Below are positions 25,939 through 39,712 of a stretch of DNA of 64,000 nt, in pieces. Source of the stretch: Ficedula albicollis (lineage: Eukaryota; Chordata; Aves; Passeriformes; Muscicapidae). The notes below the pieces were generated by a model. It was not told where the DNA came from and did no database searches. It worked only from the letters and a program-made list of their open reading frames with translations. Numbering within the stretch: position 1 is the stretch's first letter; every line of letters begins with the position of its first letter. The stretch is from contig NC_021678.1 of assembly GCF_000247815.1 (NCBI RefSeq), positions 2,552,745 through 2,616,744 of the forward strand, written 5' to 3'. Both the position numbers and the translations under genes were made by a program.

Positions 25939-28900
25939 CAGTTTAAAAAGAGAACACTGCTTTTCCTCAGCCAAGCTCAACTGAGGTGCTGCAGAGCTGA
26001 CCTCGTACATTCTGAGTTTCACTGTGCATGGTGATAAAACCCCTTTGCATCTCTTCCTCTGTGCCTGATTCCAGCCACACATTCCTCTTGGATTATCAAA
26101 GCAGCCTCTACCTGGAGGGGATTTGCCTTTGTGTGCTGAAGGAGCTGCTGAGCTCTGGCAGAAGAGTGAGAGGGTCATCACTGTTCCCCTAAGCATCCTC
26201 ATGGATGTCACACATGGGAATTGTGGTACTCAAAAAAGGGCCTGGTCACTGGAAAGTTCTCCTTTTTTAAGGAGAAAGGAGTTTGTGAGCAATCAGATAC
26301 AAGCAAGCTGTGCTACTCAAAAGCACTGACAATCCACAGGCCAGATCCTGTCTGAAGGGTGGGAAAGAGAACTTTAGTTCCAAGCAAAGATAGCATGCAA
26401 ACAGCAGTTTAGAAGGAGATTCAGTTAAAAGGTATTTGCAGTTAGTTGCATTTTAATTGCATATTCCAGGACAGTGTTTGTAGCATCTGTGTGAATTTCA
26501 AGCATGTGTGTTTGAGATCTAGATGCTGCAGCATTAGTGAGATGATGTACGAGCTGCTCCTTTCACAGAACCCCATTTTATTTAGGGAAAACTGCTATCA
26601 CAACAATGACTTGGCCATTGTGGGGTGATCAGGACTGATCTTGCCAGAGGATTTTGGGGAGTGATGTGCCTCTGTATTGTGCTTTTCTTGGGTTTCTGAG
26701 CCAGCTTGCTGTGCAAGTGACTGAATGCCAGGGTGAGAAGATAATATCCACCTTTTCCACCTCTTCCTGCCCCTCCTTCTTCCTACTGATAATTTATAGT
26801 TACTGGAGAGGGAGGTGGATGTTACTGCCTTATTAATGGCAACAATGCTCCTGTAATTTGAGCCTAAATGCTTTTTCTTCACTCATGCAAGACCAAAAAC
26901 CCTGGAGACACTCAGCCAGCACAAACCTTAGGTCAGATGTGTGCCAGCACGGGCTCGTGTGTACAGGGAGGCAACCTGTGGCTCCATTTTTGTGAGGAGT
27001 GGTGGTTTCTTCCCTAGGGAAGCAAGCTCAGCAAAGTAGGGGAAAACAGGCATTGATTACTGTTCATTCAGAGTGGAAGAAGGATATTAATCAGCTTGCA
27101 GACATTTCATATGGAGCCTGAGCAAAAGGCTGATGTGAGAACAGACACATCTCAGTGTGCTGTGGTGTGCAGGTGCCCAGACCATGACTGGCTGTCTGCT
27201 GTGCTTCCACTGTCTCTTCCCTCTTGCATTTGGCAGTGGGAAAGCAAATGCATTTTTAACCCATCTGTAGGACAAATAACTCATGTTTTTGTGATGAATA
27301 TGCTCTCACTAAGTAGTAGAGATTTCTTAGCACTTCTAACCTGGCATAAGCTTCATTAATGTTACGTAAGTTGTCGTGCAGATTTTGTTTAAAATTTTCT
27401 TTTTTCATGCTCTGTTTATTGATGGGATTTTTTTGGCTTATGCATTAGTGATTGACAAGCTTCATCTCTCAAAGAAACAATGCTGTAGGTGTTATTGCTC
27501 TGATTTGTGAGCTGCATATCCACCCTGTCACCACCCTGGTGAGCCAGCACAGGAGCTCCCAGTGTCCCCCAGTTGAACTTCCAGTGGAAAGGTGAAGGTG
27601 AGCTGGAGTGCTTTTAAGAAACACTTAGGCTCTGTGTTTCTTAAATAGGCTCTGGCCTATTTAGGAAATAAAAGCCCCACTCTAGATGGCTTATTAGTTT
27701 AATTAGGATACACTTGACTTGCTCTTTTTCCTCCTGTGGGGAGAATTCCTTGCTACTGCTTGATAATAGCAAGAGCCTTCGAGCTACCAGCAACAGCTTC
27801 CCCTCCTGCAGTAAGTAATTAGAGAGGCTTTCAGTGCCCTCTAATTAAATTTATGACTTAAGTATTTCCTGCCAGCATTTATGTTTACTTCTCTAGATGT
27901 TTGGGGATGCCATAAAGTAATGCCAAGCAAGGTAAAGGACAAGGAGAATACTTCAAGTGGTGCCTCTAAGGGCTGGCAAAACATCTCTGGAATTCACTTC
28001 CACTGGATAACGCAGGGTCATATCATGGACCAGTGCAATGAGTGTCTTCAGCTGCCCTGACCTGAAGGTGTGTGTCCATTAAAGAACACTTGCTGGGGGT
28101 CAGCTCAGGAGGCAGATTTCTTTCCAGATGATTTAAAGAGCATCTCAGGAGCAGAGGAGCTTGAAAAAAGTACTCGGAGAGAATCCCTAGGGAGAAGACT
28201 GAAGTAGGTGGACCACCCTTTTCTGGTGGATTGAAGGATCTTGTTCACAGGTTTGAAAAAGTGGGAAGGAATTGATTTATTAGCTGGAATTTCTGGGATC
28301 CTTTGCTCTGAGGATGGGCTCTGCCTGGAGCATGATGCTCCCACCAGAGTGTGATAAGCTGCCATAGACCCAAACTTGCAGCAAATGAGACAAGCCTAAA
28401 GTCCTGCTGTCATTCAGGAGCCAGACACTGGGTCAGAGCTCTGAGCTCCCTGAAACCTTAATTCCAAAGGAGGCAACTCTAAATGCTGCCAGTATCACAG
28501 TTCAGCAAAGAGCAGCATAAAGTGCAGGTGCACTTGGAGGACACTTGGGATATTCTTCAGGTTAAATGTAATGAAAACAGGTGAGGAGTTCTCTAAATGC
28601 AGCTGTGTGAGGTCTTGCCAGCATCTGTTGTGACAGAGTTTGAAATGAGTGTGTCCCCAGCTGGAGCTGGTGAGGCTGGGTTATGGCTTGCTTGGAGACA
28701 CCTTGAAGTGTTTAGCCATTCTGGTCCATAATCCATGGCAAATGTCTGTGTCCAACTTCAGATTTCCTGCTTTTAAATTCCTTCACCCTCTGATCTCAGC
28801 ACAGGTAGTATTTGCATAATAACCGGGAGACATCTTCTTACATGGATAATAACCTTAAACTGATTTGTATGAATAGTCCTTTGCCATCCCTAAAAGTGTT

Positions 28901-28978
28901 GTAAGGAAGTGGTGAGGCAAAAATCCTTGCCTGTGGCTTTGTGGAAGCAACCAAAGATGCAGTTTATTGCAGAGCAGA

Positions 28979-29157
28979 GATGCAGTTTATTGCAGATAAG
29001 CAGCAAAGCTGAGCTGGGAAGGTTTTTATCTTCTTGGATTTCTTTGCTGACACCCTGTCCATGTCCCAAAGATGCAGTTTATTGCAGATAACCAGCAAAG
29101 CTGAGCTGGGAAGGTTTTTATCTTCTTGGATTTCTTTGCTGACACCCTGTCCATGTC
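28979..29157. repeat. Tandem duplication, 91-bp offset
   Basis: AGATGCAGTTTATTGCAGAT through CACCCTGTCCATGTC is present twice, with one substitution noted. A shorter AGATGCAGTTTATTGCAGA repeat precedes it at 28955. Confidence 0.88.
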
Positions 29158-29701
29158 GGTTGGTTTCTTTGTTTGTTGGCTTCCCCCTCCCAGCCAAATT
29201 GACCCTCCTGTTTGCTTCAGTTAGTTCTGATGTTTCTCTGGTTGCTGCGACCTGTGTGGACACTGAGCTGTGCAAATTCTTTTCTTGGTTTGTTTTTAAT
29301 AAAACTGGATTTCATCCAAGAAAATTCTTAATTCCTTCTAACACAGTGCACAAACATCCCTCTGGGCACCTGGGCTGCTTTAGGTCCAGAACAAGTGTCT
29401 TCCTTTCCTACCTCCTCCACCAAACCTTTGTGGTATATTTTAGCTTTGACAAAACTCTACTTGCTGTTACCTTTTTGTATCCCTAATTCTGCTGCTTGTT
29501 TCCACAGGGCTCCTACTAAACTCCCCTGGTTGTTCTTTGTCCTCTTTTGTTCTGGTTTCCAGGTACCCGGCGGGTATTTCTTCCAGTTGCTAATATCTCT
29601 GATACTTGTCTTTATTCTAATTCTGGTTTGTGGGGTTTTTTTGGTGTAACCAAGCATTCCCTCATTTTCTTCCCTTTTCTAACCCTCTCCCCTCCCACCA
29701 G

Positions 29702-29713
29702 GATTTCTGGCAG
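29702..29713 (+). CDS. MICU1: MICU1 12-nt micro-exon encoding DFWQ (MICU1.1-type)
   Basis: The 12 bases GATTTCTGGCAG encode Asp-Phe-Trp-Gln in phase 0. They are preceded by a long pyrimidine tract with a branch-point-like CTAAC about 20 nt upstream and an acceptor CCACCAG, and followed by donor GTACAAAG. The site lies in the intron between exons 5 and 6. In mammals the muscle-enriched isoform MICU1.1 inserts a 12-nt micro-exon encoding EFWQ at this same point, after residue ~180. The phase matches exactly: exon 5 ends at a codon boundary and exon 6 begins with AAG. Only one residue differs conservatively (Asp for Glu). The call rests on position, phase, splice signals and sequence; inclusion in transcripts is inferred. 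Confidence 0.88.
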
Positions 29714-32700
29714 GTACAAAGCAGACAGCATGTGCTTTGATTAGTTTGTGCTTCAGACCTCATAATATGCACTTTTCATGTGAAAGGGACAGTGTACGCT
29801 CACCTCTTCTCCCTGTTCCTCTGATAAATACTCCTGAGTGCTCTCCTTGATCCTCAGCCTGAAGGATTTATTTCAGAACACCTGAGTTTGGCTTGTGGTG
29901 GGAACAGTCCTCAGGGTAACCATTAATACCTGGCTCTATTAGCAGGAACTTTGCTTTGAGCAAAGCTCAGATGTGCATCTCCCTGCCCTCCTGGTTTCAC
30001 AGTGTCCTCTGAGGCTTCTGTCTTATCTTGCAGCTCAGTGAGACTGTGATAGAGCTGGGTCTGCTGGAAAATAGTGTTTTTCCCTTGAGGCCACAAAGTT
30101 AGTTTGATTCCCTGGCCAAATGCTTTGGGGAAATGTCATCTGTTTGAAGGGGTGTAGGTTTGGGAAAGGTTTCATTTGCAAACTCGAGTTTTTCAGGTTA
30201 TAGAATTATGTAGAGTGAACTATATTAAAGAATATGTTAGGAAGAAGATATTTAGTTGTTATAGTTCTTACAAAAGAACTAGAAACCAAAGGGGAATTCA
30301 TTCAATATTAGTAAGTAAAGAGGAAAATATCTCTAAGCACTTTGAATTTGCCCTGTAGCTTTGTGACCTTAATGAAATCCACAGGGAAAGTTGGGGAAAA
30401 ATAAACAACTTGGTAATAAGCCCTCAGTGGGTGTATGCAGTCTTTTAATCAAAAATGGATTCTGGGGTATTTCTGGCTTTAAGTTCTTTGATAGTTTTCC
30501 TCATGTTAGCTTAATGCTTAATACTTGAGGGACACAAAATGAAGCTCTGAGAGCTCTGTCCTTGGGTGGCATGGTGTTAGTGGGGAGAAAGGTGATGGAG
30601 GGAGTGGGTGGCAGGGAATGTTTTAGGAGATGCTTGAACTCACTTGGCTACAAAAGGCAGTGAAATCTGGATGGGAGAAGCAGGTGAAGGAAAAAAAAAG
30701 GACAGAGAGAGGGAAAGAAAATGGGCAAGATTTTGGTGGGTGAGTACCAAGTGTTCAGCCCCAACCTCATCAACTGAGCTGATGTTTAATAATCACTTTT
30801 TATAGAGAATTATTATTTCCTCCTCGTGTCCTTTCACAGTGGGATTTCTGCCTGAGAGGAGGAGCAGAGTTCATGAACAATGAGTTGATCTTGGTAATGC
30901 AGGCTGAGATGAGGGAGAGCAGCATCCCAATTTCCATCAGAGACCCAAACAGCCATTTAAATTCCAAGGTGGCAAAGCTCAACTCACTTCAGAAGCTTGA
31001 TGTGGGTCATCAAGGACCCTAATCAATCCTGCCCATTAAATTGTGATGCAAAATGCCCCAGTGCTCGTGCAGATTGTGATTTCATTACCCTGCAGAGGGC
31101 TGAGGGGAGCACAAGTGTAGACTGTCCCTTTTCCAAGGCATTTCCTATTTGCTTTTCCTGCAGGGGTTTCTCCCTTGCATGAGTGGCTCTGCTGCCTGCC
31201 CAGGGTCGGGAAAGTCTGTGTCGTTCATTTTCTGGGTTGTGCAGAATGCTGGCTTTGCATTTCAGGTGCCCTTTGTTTGAAAGGTGGTTGGAATATTTAC
31301 AGCCTTGCTGGAAGGGAGGGAATGCAGGTTTCTCTTGCCAGTCACAGGAGTCTACCTGCAGTAATAATTGCTGCCCAGATTTTCAATCTCTGGATGTGCC
31401 CAAATTTAAAGTGAGAGAATGTGCAGGACATCCTCACCCATGTCCAGCTCTGGATTTTTGTGCCCCTCTGTAGATACTCAGATAAAGTAACCTCCCAAAA
31501 TCAAAAGTTTTTGAAACCTCTTGGTTAAAATATACTCATGAAAGGTATTATGTGCCAATTATCTTCCAACAGTAAAATTTAAACATTTTCTCAGGTCAGC
31601 GCTCAGCCACCACAGTTTGCCATAGAGAACCTGTTTGAGTTTGCCTGTGTTGGTGTGCAGACTTCATAATAAATTATCATTCCAGATAATGTGAGCTTTC
31701 CCATGGCTAAAAGAGGTTTATGTGTTTCAAAAGGTCCTTGTGCTGTTTCCATCACAGCCTCAAACCCTTTTTTCTTATTTCATGATATAGAGAAAGTGAT
31801 CTAAAAAAGCCAGGTGGTGCATTTAGAATTACTTATTTTGCATCATTATAGGACTGGCTTTAAAAACTCTTAAATCCCTCAATTTTCCCCCAAGTCCCAT
31901 TTTTGTCTGTGTTTCGTGGTGCAGGAGGACCATCTTTTTTTCCCTAAAGGACTTTTGAATGTTTGGGCTGAAAGGCTCAGTTTTCAAATCTGATCCTCAG
32001 AGCCTTTTTATTTCTTTATCCAGTTAAATAAAGTGAGGTGCCTGAAATCTCTAGATACATGGCTTTGACTCTTTAAATCTAAAAAAAAAAAAAAAAAAGA
32101 TAAAAATTTAAAACCCTTCTTTTTTCAGTTCAGTGTTTTGATGCAGACAGAGTTAAAAATATTAATATTTTTAATTACCACAGCAAGCTGGTTTGCACTG
32201 GAATTTATTAAGGCTTTTCCCTTGTCTGTTACCACGTCTCTTAGTTTATATTCCCCTGGATTTTCAACAGCTCTGCTTGGGAAAAACTGCAATGATCCAC
32301 ACCTGTCCTGCTGGCAAATAGGACTTCTTTTCCAAACATGCCTACATTTAACCATGAAAAAAATGCATGAATAGATGTCTTATTTTGATGTTTTCCATAA
32401 CTGAAGGTGGTCAGTTGGGACTGAAAGAGAATTGCTTTGCATCCAGGTGACTTCACTCTGCACTCATGGGTTTGTATTTGCTCACACAAATATTGGTCAC
32501 CTGAAAGTGTTCATGTTCCAAAGGAGCAAAGCAAGTACAATGATGTTTGTCAATAAGAGGTGGTTTATTCTTCATCTAGAATCCCTTGCTAAATGACAGA
32601 ATTGCTTCCTGGTTCTGGAGAAATATCATTCTCTCTCATGGATATTTATTTATTGTTGTTTTGGAAGTTGTAAGAGGTCACAAAGGCTGATAAATTCCTG

Positions 32701-35700
32701 GAGCTTTGGTTCATGGAAGTGCAAATGTGGTGCTGAAATGTAAGTTAAAGGAGAAGACATGCCCAAAGTGTCATTTCCTTCTCCAGATGGAAACCCAAAC
32801 TGGCAGCTCTCAAGACTTCCCAAGAATGTGTTCTTCCCAAATTAAATGCTGTAGTTTCTGGAATGCCAGATGAAGTGGAGCTGCCTGGATTTAGGTGGTC
32901 AGGCTTTTCTAGACCTGCATTAGGGATGGGAGCACCAGAATCCTGTATCCATCTCTGCCTCTGCACAGAGGGCATCCCCCCATTTGCAAAAGTACACCTT
33001 TATTTTCCAGATGTGCATAATTCAGTATTACCTCGTTTCATTCCTCACTCAGCCCTGGGAAAACAATTTTAAAATCCAAAATGAAGGTGAAATTTGGTGG
33101 GGAGCACAAAGATTCCCTGGGGTTTCTCCACCAATCCTTAGTTACTTGGAAGCTGTACCATGTCCTTAACTTAAGGGAGGCAGATCACTTTTGGGGTGGA
33201 ATATGTGAAGTTTGTGATGTTTATTTGGGTGCTTTGCAGCCAGCCTGTACATAAAAAACTCTGCATGCAGCACACAACTTTCTCCTCTGGCACGTGGGTT
33301 TGGGGGAGCTTGGTCACTGCACTGATCTGTTAAACCACATCTTGGTGCTGACTGAGCTTGGAGCCCGAGTTGGGAAGGGCAAACCAAGCTCTGTATCTTG
33401 AATTTGAGTTTTTTTGACCTGTCAGTGTCTGGAGCTGTAAGAGATTCTGCCTGTACACCTGTCACAAGTTTTGTTCCACTGAGACTGGACTGGTGGCTTC
33501 TCACTGAATTACACAGCCATGCTTGTGCCAAAAGCACTGAGATATTTGGATTTATTTTTCTTTTTACATGTTAATATGGATGTCTGCTCGCCTGTGTGCT
33601 TGTTAAATATGAATCTACTGCTTGATTAAAAAATACATCATAATTGTAAAATGTTCCCCATGGCTTGCTTACTTGTGTATGCTCAGGTTTAAATGGGTTT
33701 TTTTTGCTGAATGATCTTAACCAATTACTCTGGTTTTGGGAGTGGATTTAACATGGAAAAAATGTTAAGTGGAAGACATTTGACAGTTTTAACTGAGCAC
33801 TTTGAGAGTTACCTTGTGTTCAGACACAAAAAGGTGTGGATAATTAATTTGTGGAGATGACTTGTCTCTAAAAGAAGGTGGAGGTTTGGAAGGAAATTTT
33901 CCCTGGGTGTTCTGGTACCATGCATTACCTTTCTGGCTGGCTGGGAGTGTGCTGGAAGGAAGCTGGGATGTGGGAAGGGATGGTTTGAGGTGTTAGTGAG
34001 GACTGACTTTGGGTCAGCCACCTTGAACTTTGAGGGATGGCAACAGCCCACTTTGGGCTTTGTGAAGTAGGTGGGTTGATTTCTTTTATGTTATTTTTCC
34101 TGGAGGTTATGTATCACTCCTTGCAATAATGTTTCATGGTGGGGAACAACTCCTGGGAAAAGGAGCCTTTCCCATAGTGGGTGAGCTTCCCACAGAGTTC
34201 ATGGAAAGCAATCAAACACTTCTCACTGAGACAGAGGAAAATGATTGGGAGAGTTGGGAAATTTTTAAAGCTTTTGTTCTACTGCTGGGAACCTGAAAAT
34301 CTGATTGATCAGGGCAGTTGTTATTTTCTCTTAAAATCAGTGGGAGAAATTCCTTTTTCCACAATCAACAGGCAACTGAGCACTGTAGTTGCAGCTTGTG
34401 TTCCCTGGGTTAGTGACAAGTAGATGCTGGTTTTAATATAAATAAATAACATTTTTTTACTATGTTTGCTCAAAGTGAGGTGCAAACGGGTAAATGCTTC
34501 TCCCTCCCCTCTGTCTTTATATTTCAGAGACCAACTAACTTAATATCCTTTTTTATTGTTAGTCTATGGATGTGCTTTCCTCTGATGATGAATATTTTGA
34601 GCTGTTTGATGCTGACTGTGAATTTTAAGTGCAGAAAAAAAACCCCATAAAAATTAATAAACCACCTTCTGGAACTTTTTCACGGGATTCTTTGAGCAAG
34701 ATGCTAATGGGTAGATTTTGATCAATGCTGCCCAAGAGAGGCAATAAATCACAGGAGCAGGTGAGATGCTGCTGGCAGCACCTCCAGCAGCAGTCCCAGG
34801 GAGCTGCTTTCTCCCCATATCCTGCCTCTGGTTCAAAGGAAAACCAGATGTTTGTTCTTCACATCAGCATTGATGTAATCTTTGCTTTGGGCCCATCTCT
34901 ACAGGAATGGAAGCAAAGCCATTTTTAGTGGAAATGATATTTCAACCTGGTACCCCATAAGCATAAATGGCTGTTATCTTGCATCAAATGAAGGCCATTA
35001 GCATGTTGTCTGCTGGTAGTGACTCATCTCTTATTAAACTCCTGGTGCTCTTCAGGTGGTAAAGGCAGAGTTACTGGGAACAATTTTATGTGATCAATAG
35101 AGCTGAACTATTTTTCCCTGGAAACTGTGGTGTTTTTGGTGATGTGTATGATTATTTTTGTCTCTTTTCTTGTGGTTTCCAAGCCAGATACAGGTTAAAT
35201 TTTCATCTAAATTATTAGCTGAGCTCATCCCCACTCTGCAGTCACATACAATGGTGAGTTCTTGCTCAAAAAAATAAAAAAGAAAAAACCAAAAAAACCT
35301 GAGGTGGATGAGAGCCATCAGCTGCAGACAGTGGAGAAGCTATGAGCTAACACTTGCTGGGATATCTCCATAGGCTTCCAGTCACAGCAACCACCTGGTT
35401 GCTCCAAACTTTCCTTGCTCTTGGCAAGCCTAACCATTCAACTTGATGTGATGTTTTGCCTGCTTGTTTTATTGTTGGTTAACCAGTTTTCTTTCCTTTA
35501 TCTTGTATATGATGGGATCTCCGCTAGACAGAGGTAACGGTGGGGGACAGTTGTGGAGCTGGACCCTCGTGTGGTGGTGTTTGTCGGTGGTTTTTCCTAA
35601 AACCATTCCTAAATCCAGCCTTGCTTTCACCGTGCCTGCGTGTGCTTGCATGGCCTGGTTTCCATGGAATAACCTCACCCACCCCTACTCTCCTTTGTAT

Positions 35701-36390
35701 TAATTGAATTCTCCTCTGTGTGTGTGTGTGTGCCTCCTCCTACTGTGTCCTTAAAGTGGGTCACCAGCGTGGATTCCCTAACAGTTTTGTGGATCCTTTT
35801 CAGCCTTTGGGGGTTCTGAGGATCAAAGGGACTCAAATTTTTGGTTTAGTCAGATACTGTGAGCTGATAAATGGAAAAGAACTGCAGCAAGAGGGAGATG
35901 GAGTTTGGTTTCAGGCCTGGTCCTCCCTGTGATCTCTCACCCACATGCAGTTTGGATAACTTTGATCAGACTTTTTGATTCATGTCAAATAGTCCTTTCT
36001 TGGCTCTTTTCTACAACAGAGTCTAACTAAAAAGCTGTCAGTGAAATACAACAATTTCCTCTTTGAATCTTGTATTAAAGTCTGAGATTTTTACCACTAG
36101 TCTCAAAGATTTTAAGCAAAATGGCCATAGTTTTACATGTGTTTCAGCTGGGCTGAACCAACAAATGGATCCAGTGCAATTCCTTATCCCCCACTGGAGG
36201 TGGGGAAGCACCAATCTTTGCAGAGCTGTTGTGAACAGACCCGAAGGCTGGAAAAGGTCCCCTGGATATGGATGGAGGTAGTAGGGGTGTGTGTGTCCAT
36301 GGAATGGCTTGTTGGTGCTGAGGACACAAGTCAAGCCTTCCATTTCTCTGTTTCATCTGGTGCTTTCTGTCCTCTCTTTGGGGTGTGCAG
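29714..36390 (+). other. MICU1 intron between the micro-exon and exon 6
   Basis: 6.7 kb. AT-rich, with a poly-A tract at about 32080-32098 and a short TG repeat at about 35719-35732. No gene or dated mobile element recognised. Confidence 0.88.
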
Positions 36391-36505
36391 AAGTTGTCCC
36401 AGGAGAGGGAGAAGTTTGCCGACGAGGACAGCATTTTCTACGCGCTCGGAGAATGTGGCCTCATCTCTTTTTCTGACTACATCTTCCTCACCACAGTCCT
36501 TTCCA
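36391..36505 (+). CDS. MICU1: MICU1 exon 6: N-lobe continuation
   Basis: Acceptor GGTGTGCAG, donor A|GTAAGT, 115 nt. It encodes residues 181-218 of the form without the micro-exon, plus the first base of Thr219. The sequence runs [19 protein letters not shown], then [19 protein letters not shown], differing from human only at a few conservative positions (KISQ, EGSIFYTL). It is helical N-lobe sequence leading into the first EF-hand. The open frame continues on both sides of the exon (36137-36928) only because the intron happens to lack stops there. Confidence 0.96.
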
Positions 36506-38916
36506 GTAAGTACAGCAGGGATTTCCCCTGCAATTCCTGGGGTTTTTTTTAACTTTTCAGGATTCACAAGCAATAGCTTGTTGACATACATTTCCCTAAA
36601 AGGCCTTCTTGGTTGCCTGCAACTCGAGCTGAGCAATTGCTGTTGCTTCATGTGGTTTAGCCTGAGCTTCCAGTGCTTCAAAGAGACAAGCAGATCCATG
36701 ACTTGTGAAGATTTATTTCTCATTTTGAAATGTGACAAATTTTTTTTTAATGAGTCACTTGACCTGCTGTTCGGATCTGTAAATGGAGCCGTCTTCATGA
36801 GATATTCTTGGATTTGGATGGACACAGATCTCCAGCTTTTCACTGGTTTCACAGCCTCTCCAAACTCCCTTTTCCAGCTGTATTTTCATTTGGGTGAGCT
36901 GGGGTTTGTGAGTGATGTAATCCAATGAGGAGAGAAGTTAAGCTGTTTACATTTCAGCAAGTATCATCAGATACCTTCTGTCTTTTCACCCTGCTGCACT
37001 TGACTTGCATTTGTGATATTTCCATGATCTGCTAATCTGTTCCAGCAAAGTCATCAGCACTCTGAGGGCCAGCACTGAAAAGTTTGCTTTGCTGGCAGGA
37101 ACCAGTGAAACTGAAGCCTTTGGTAATGTCAGATGGCATTTCTAGACTTTCTTCACGTGGAAGTCAAGCTCAAAACCTCATTTGCAGAGCTGCTCTGACT
37201 GCTTGGAAGGTGCTGTGTCATAAACAGCAAAGTCAATGGCAGTTTCTCAGCCCCATTAGAAAACGTGGGGTAAGGGGGAATAAACCACTGTCCAAATGAA
37301 CTTGAGACATTTTATTTTCAGATTTAAAAAGAGAAAACTTGGCCATCTAATCTTGTAAGTATCTATTCCATGCTGATTTGTGGAATTTATCAAACTGGAT
37401 GTTTCCCAGTTGCCTGCAGAGCCCACTGCTGCCTGCCCAGTGCTGCTCAGTTTTACAGCAGTTTTTCACTGATGTTTTGTCGCAGCAACAGGTGCTCTAT
37501 TCTCCCCCCATGTTCTTGCATGTTGTAACAGGAGACACGAGAGGCAGCTCTTCATTTACTGGGGATCTATTCCTGGGAAGCAGCAATGCTCAAGGTCTTG
37601 TTTGTTGTCAAATGGACATGGTGGGGGGCAGACTTGTGTGTGACCTTCATGTTGTGAAAACAAACAGAGAGACAAAGCTGGTTCAAGCCAAGGAATTTGT
37701 TTTATGACTTTAATCTACTTTTTTTTATTTGACTGAGTCTCAGAACTGGCTCTTAGGACCTTTGCTGTTCCTTTCTTACATTCATCTGGGCTGTGCCAAA
37801 ATGATTTCAGGTATTCACTTCTGTAATGAGGGCTTTTCATCTGAGCCTCCACAGATGACAATGAACTCTCAAACCTCTGGTATCACATTACTGAGTGTGG
37901 TTTGGAAAACACTCTTGCCCTTGTTTTTATGGTTGTGCTGGTGGTGAACAAGCCCCTAATAAAGTACACAGGGCTCAAAATTAATTTCATGTGCTTCCAC
38001 AGGCAGCAGTAAGAGAATTTGCTCTTGCTTTGCTTTAACTCATTTGTTGTGAGAATAAAAGGAAAAGACCACCTTGCTTTGAAGGCTGTAAGGGAGGGAC
38101 AGGCTTTTTTTCCTCTTGTTCTTGGGCTTTTGCGCATGTCCACAGTTACAGGGAGTTAGATTAAAGAGGAGACAGAACTGACTTTGAGGAGCTGTGTGAA
38201 GGGTGGGCAAGGCAGGAGCTTTCAAAAAGGAAAATTAAAAAAAAAAAAAGTAGGAAAAAAAATTCCAGGGCTTTGAGGCTGACTTGTAGACATTTGGGGA
38301 GTTTGCTGAATGATTACTGAAGATGGAGAAATGTCTCTGGAGCTCCTGTTAAGCAGTGATTCCCCAGAGGTAGAGCTTGGGTTTCATTTTTAAAGCATTT
38401 GCTTTTGTAAAATAAACTCCCAACCAAAACCTTACCCTGTGGCTAAATAGAAAACTCACTGTTGCACCCCACTGGTTTTCTCTCTGACTAGTGAACATTG
38501 CCTTGCAGGAATCCAGTAGTCCCTGATTGGGTTCTTTTCCCTAGGAAATAAATAAAATAGAATGAGGAAAGTAAATCTTAAATGTGACAGTTCAATATTG
38601 GTTTTCTCCCCGTGTTGTTTAAATAACCCAAACATTAAGGAAGTGTTTGGACAAGGTGGAGCTGTAGATAACATCAAATGGATAAACCCAAATAAATATT
38701 GGGAAAGGAAGGTGACATATTGAGCACTAAGCAGGATAATTCAAGGTGGGAGTAGGAGATTGGGTCTGGGGGTGGGAGGCAGGAGGGAGAGTGATGGGGA
38801 GAGATCCATCGTGGTCTGGTTTGGCTCACTGGACTCCAAACTGATCAATGAGAGCCTTGGGAAACAAGAAGCCCCCATGGCTCTGTGTCTTTGTGGTCAG
38901 CTGGGTGTTGGGAGTG

Positions 38917-39712
<796 letters not shown>

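Larger units (their letters stand above)
24120..29701 (+). other. MICU1 intron between exon 5 and the micro-exon
   Basis: 5.6 kb. Holds tandem repeats at 25837 and 28979. The last 60 bases form an unusually long pyrimidine tract in front of the micro-exon. Nothing else recognised. Confidence 0.88.

Noticed and set aside
36291..36476. Other short frames overlapping real exons, such as 15078-15428 minus and 52518-52841 minus
   Set aside because: Shadows of MICU1 exons; GC-rich exons keep the opposite strand open.
36137..36928. 263-residue open frame on the + strand
   Set aside because: It overlaps MICU1 exon 6 in a different frame from the exon's coding frame and runs through both splice sites into intron; it has no recognisable domain.
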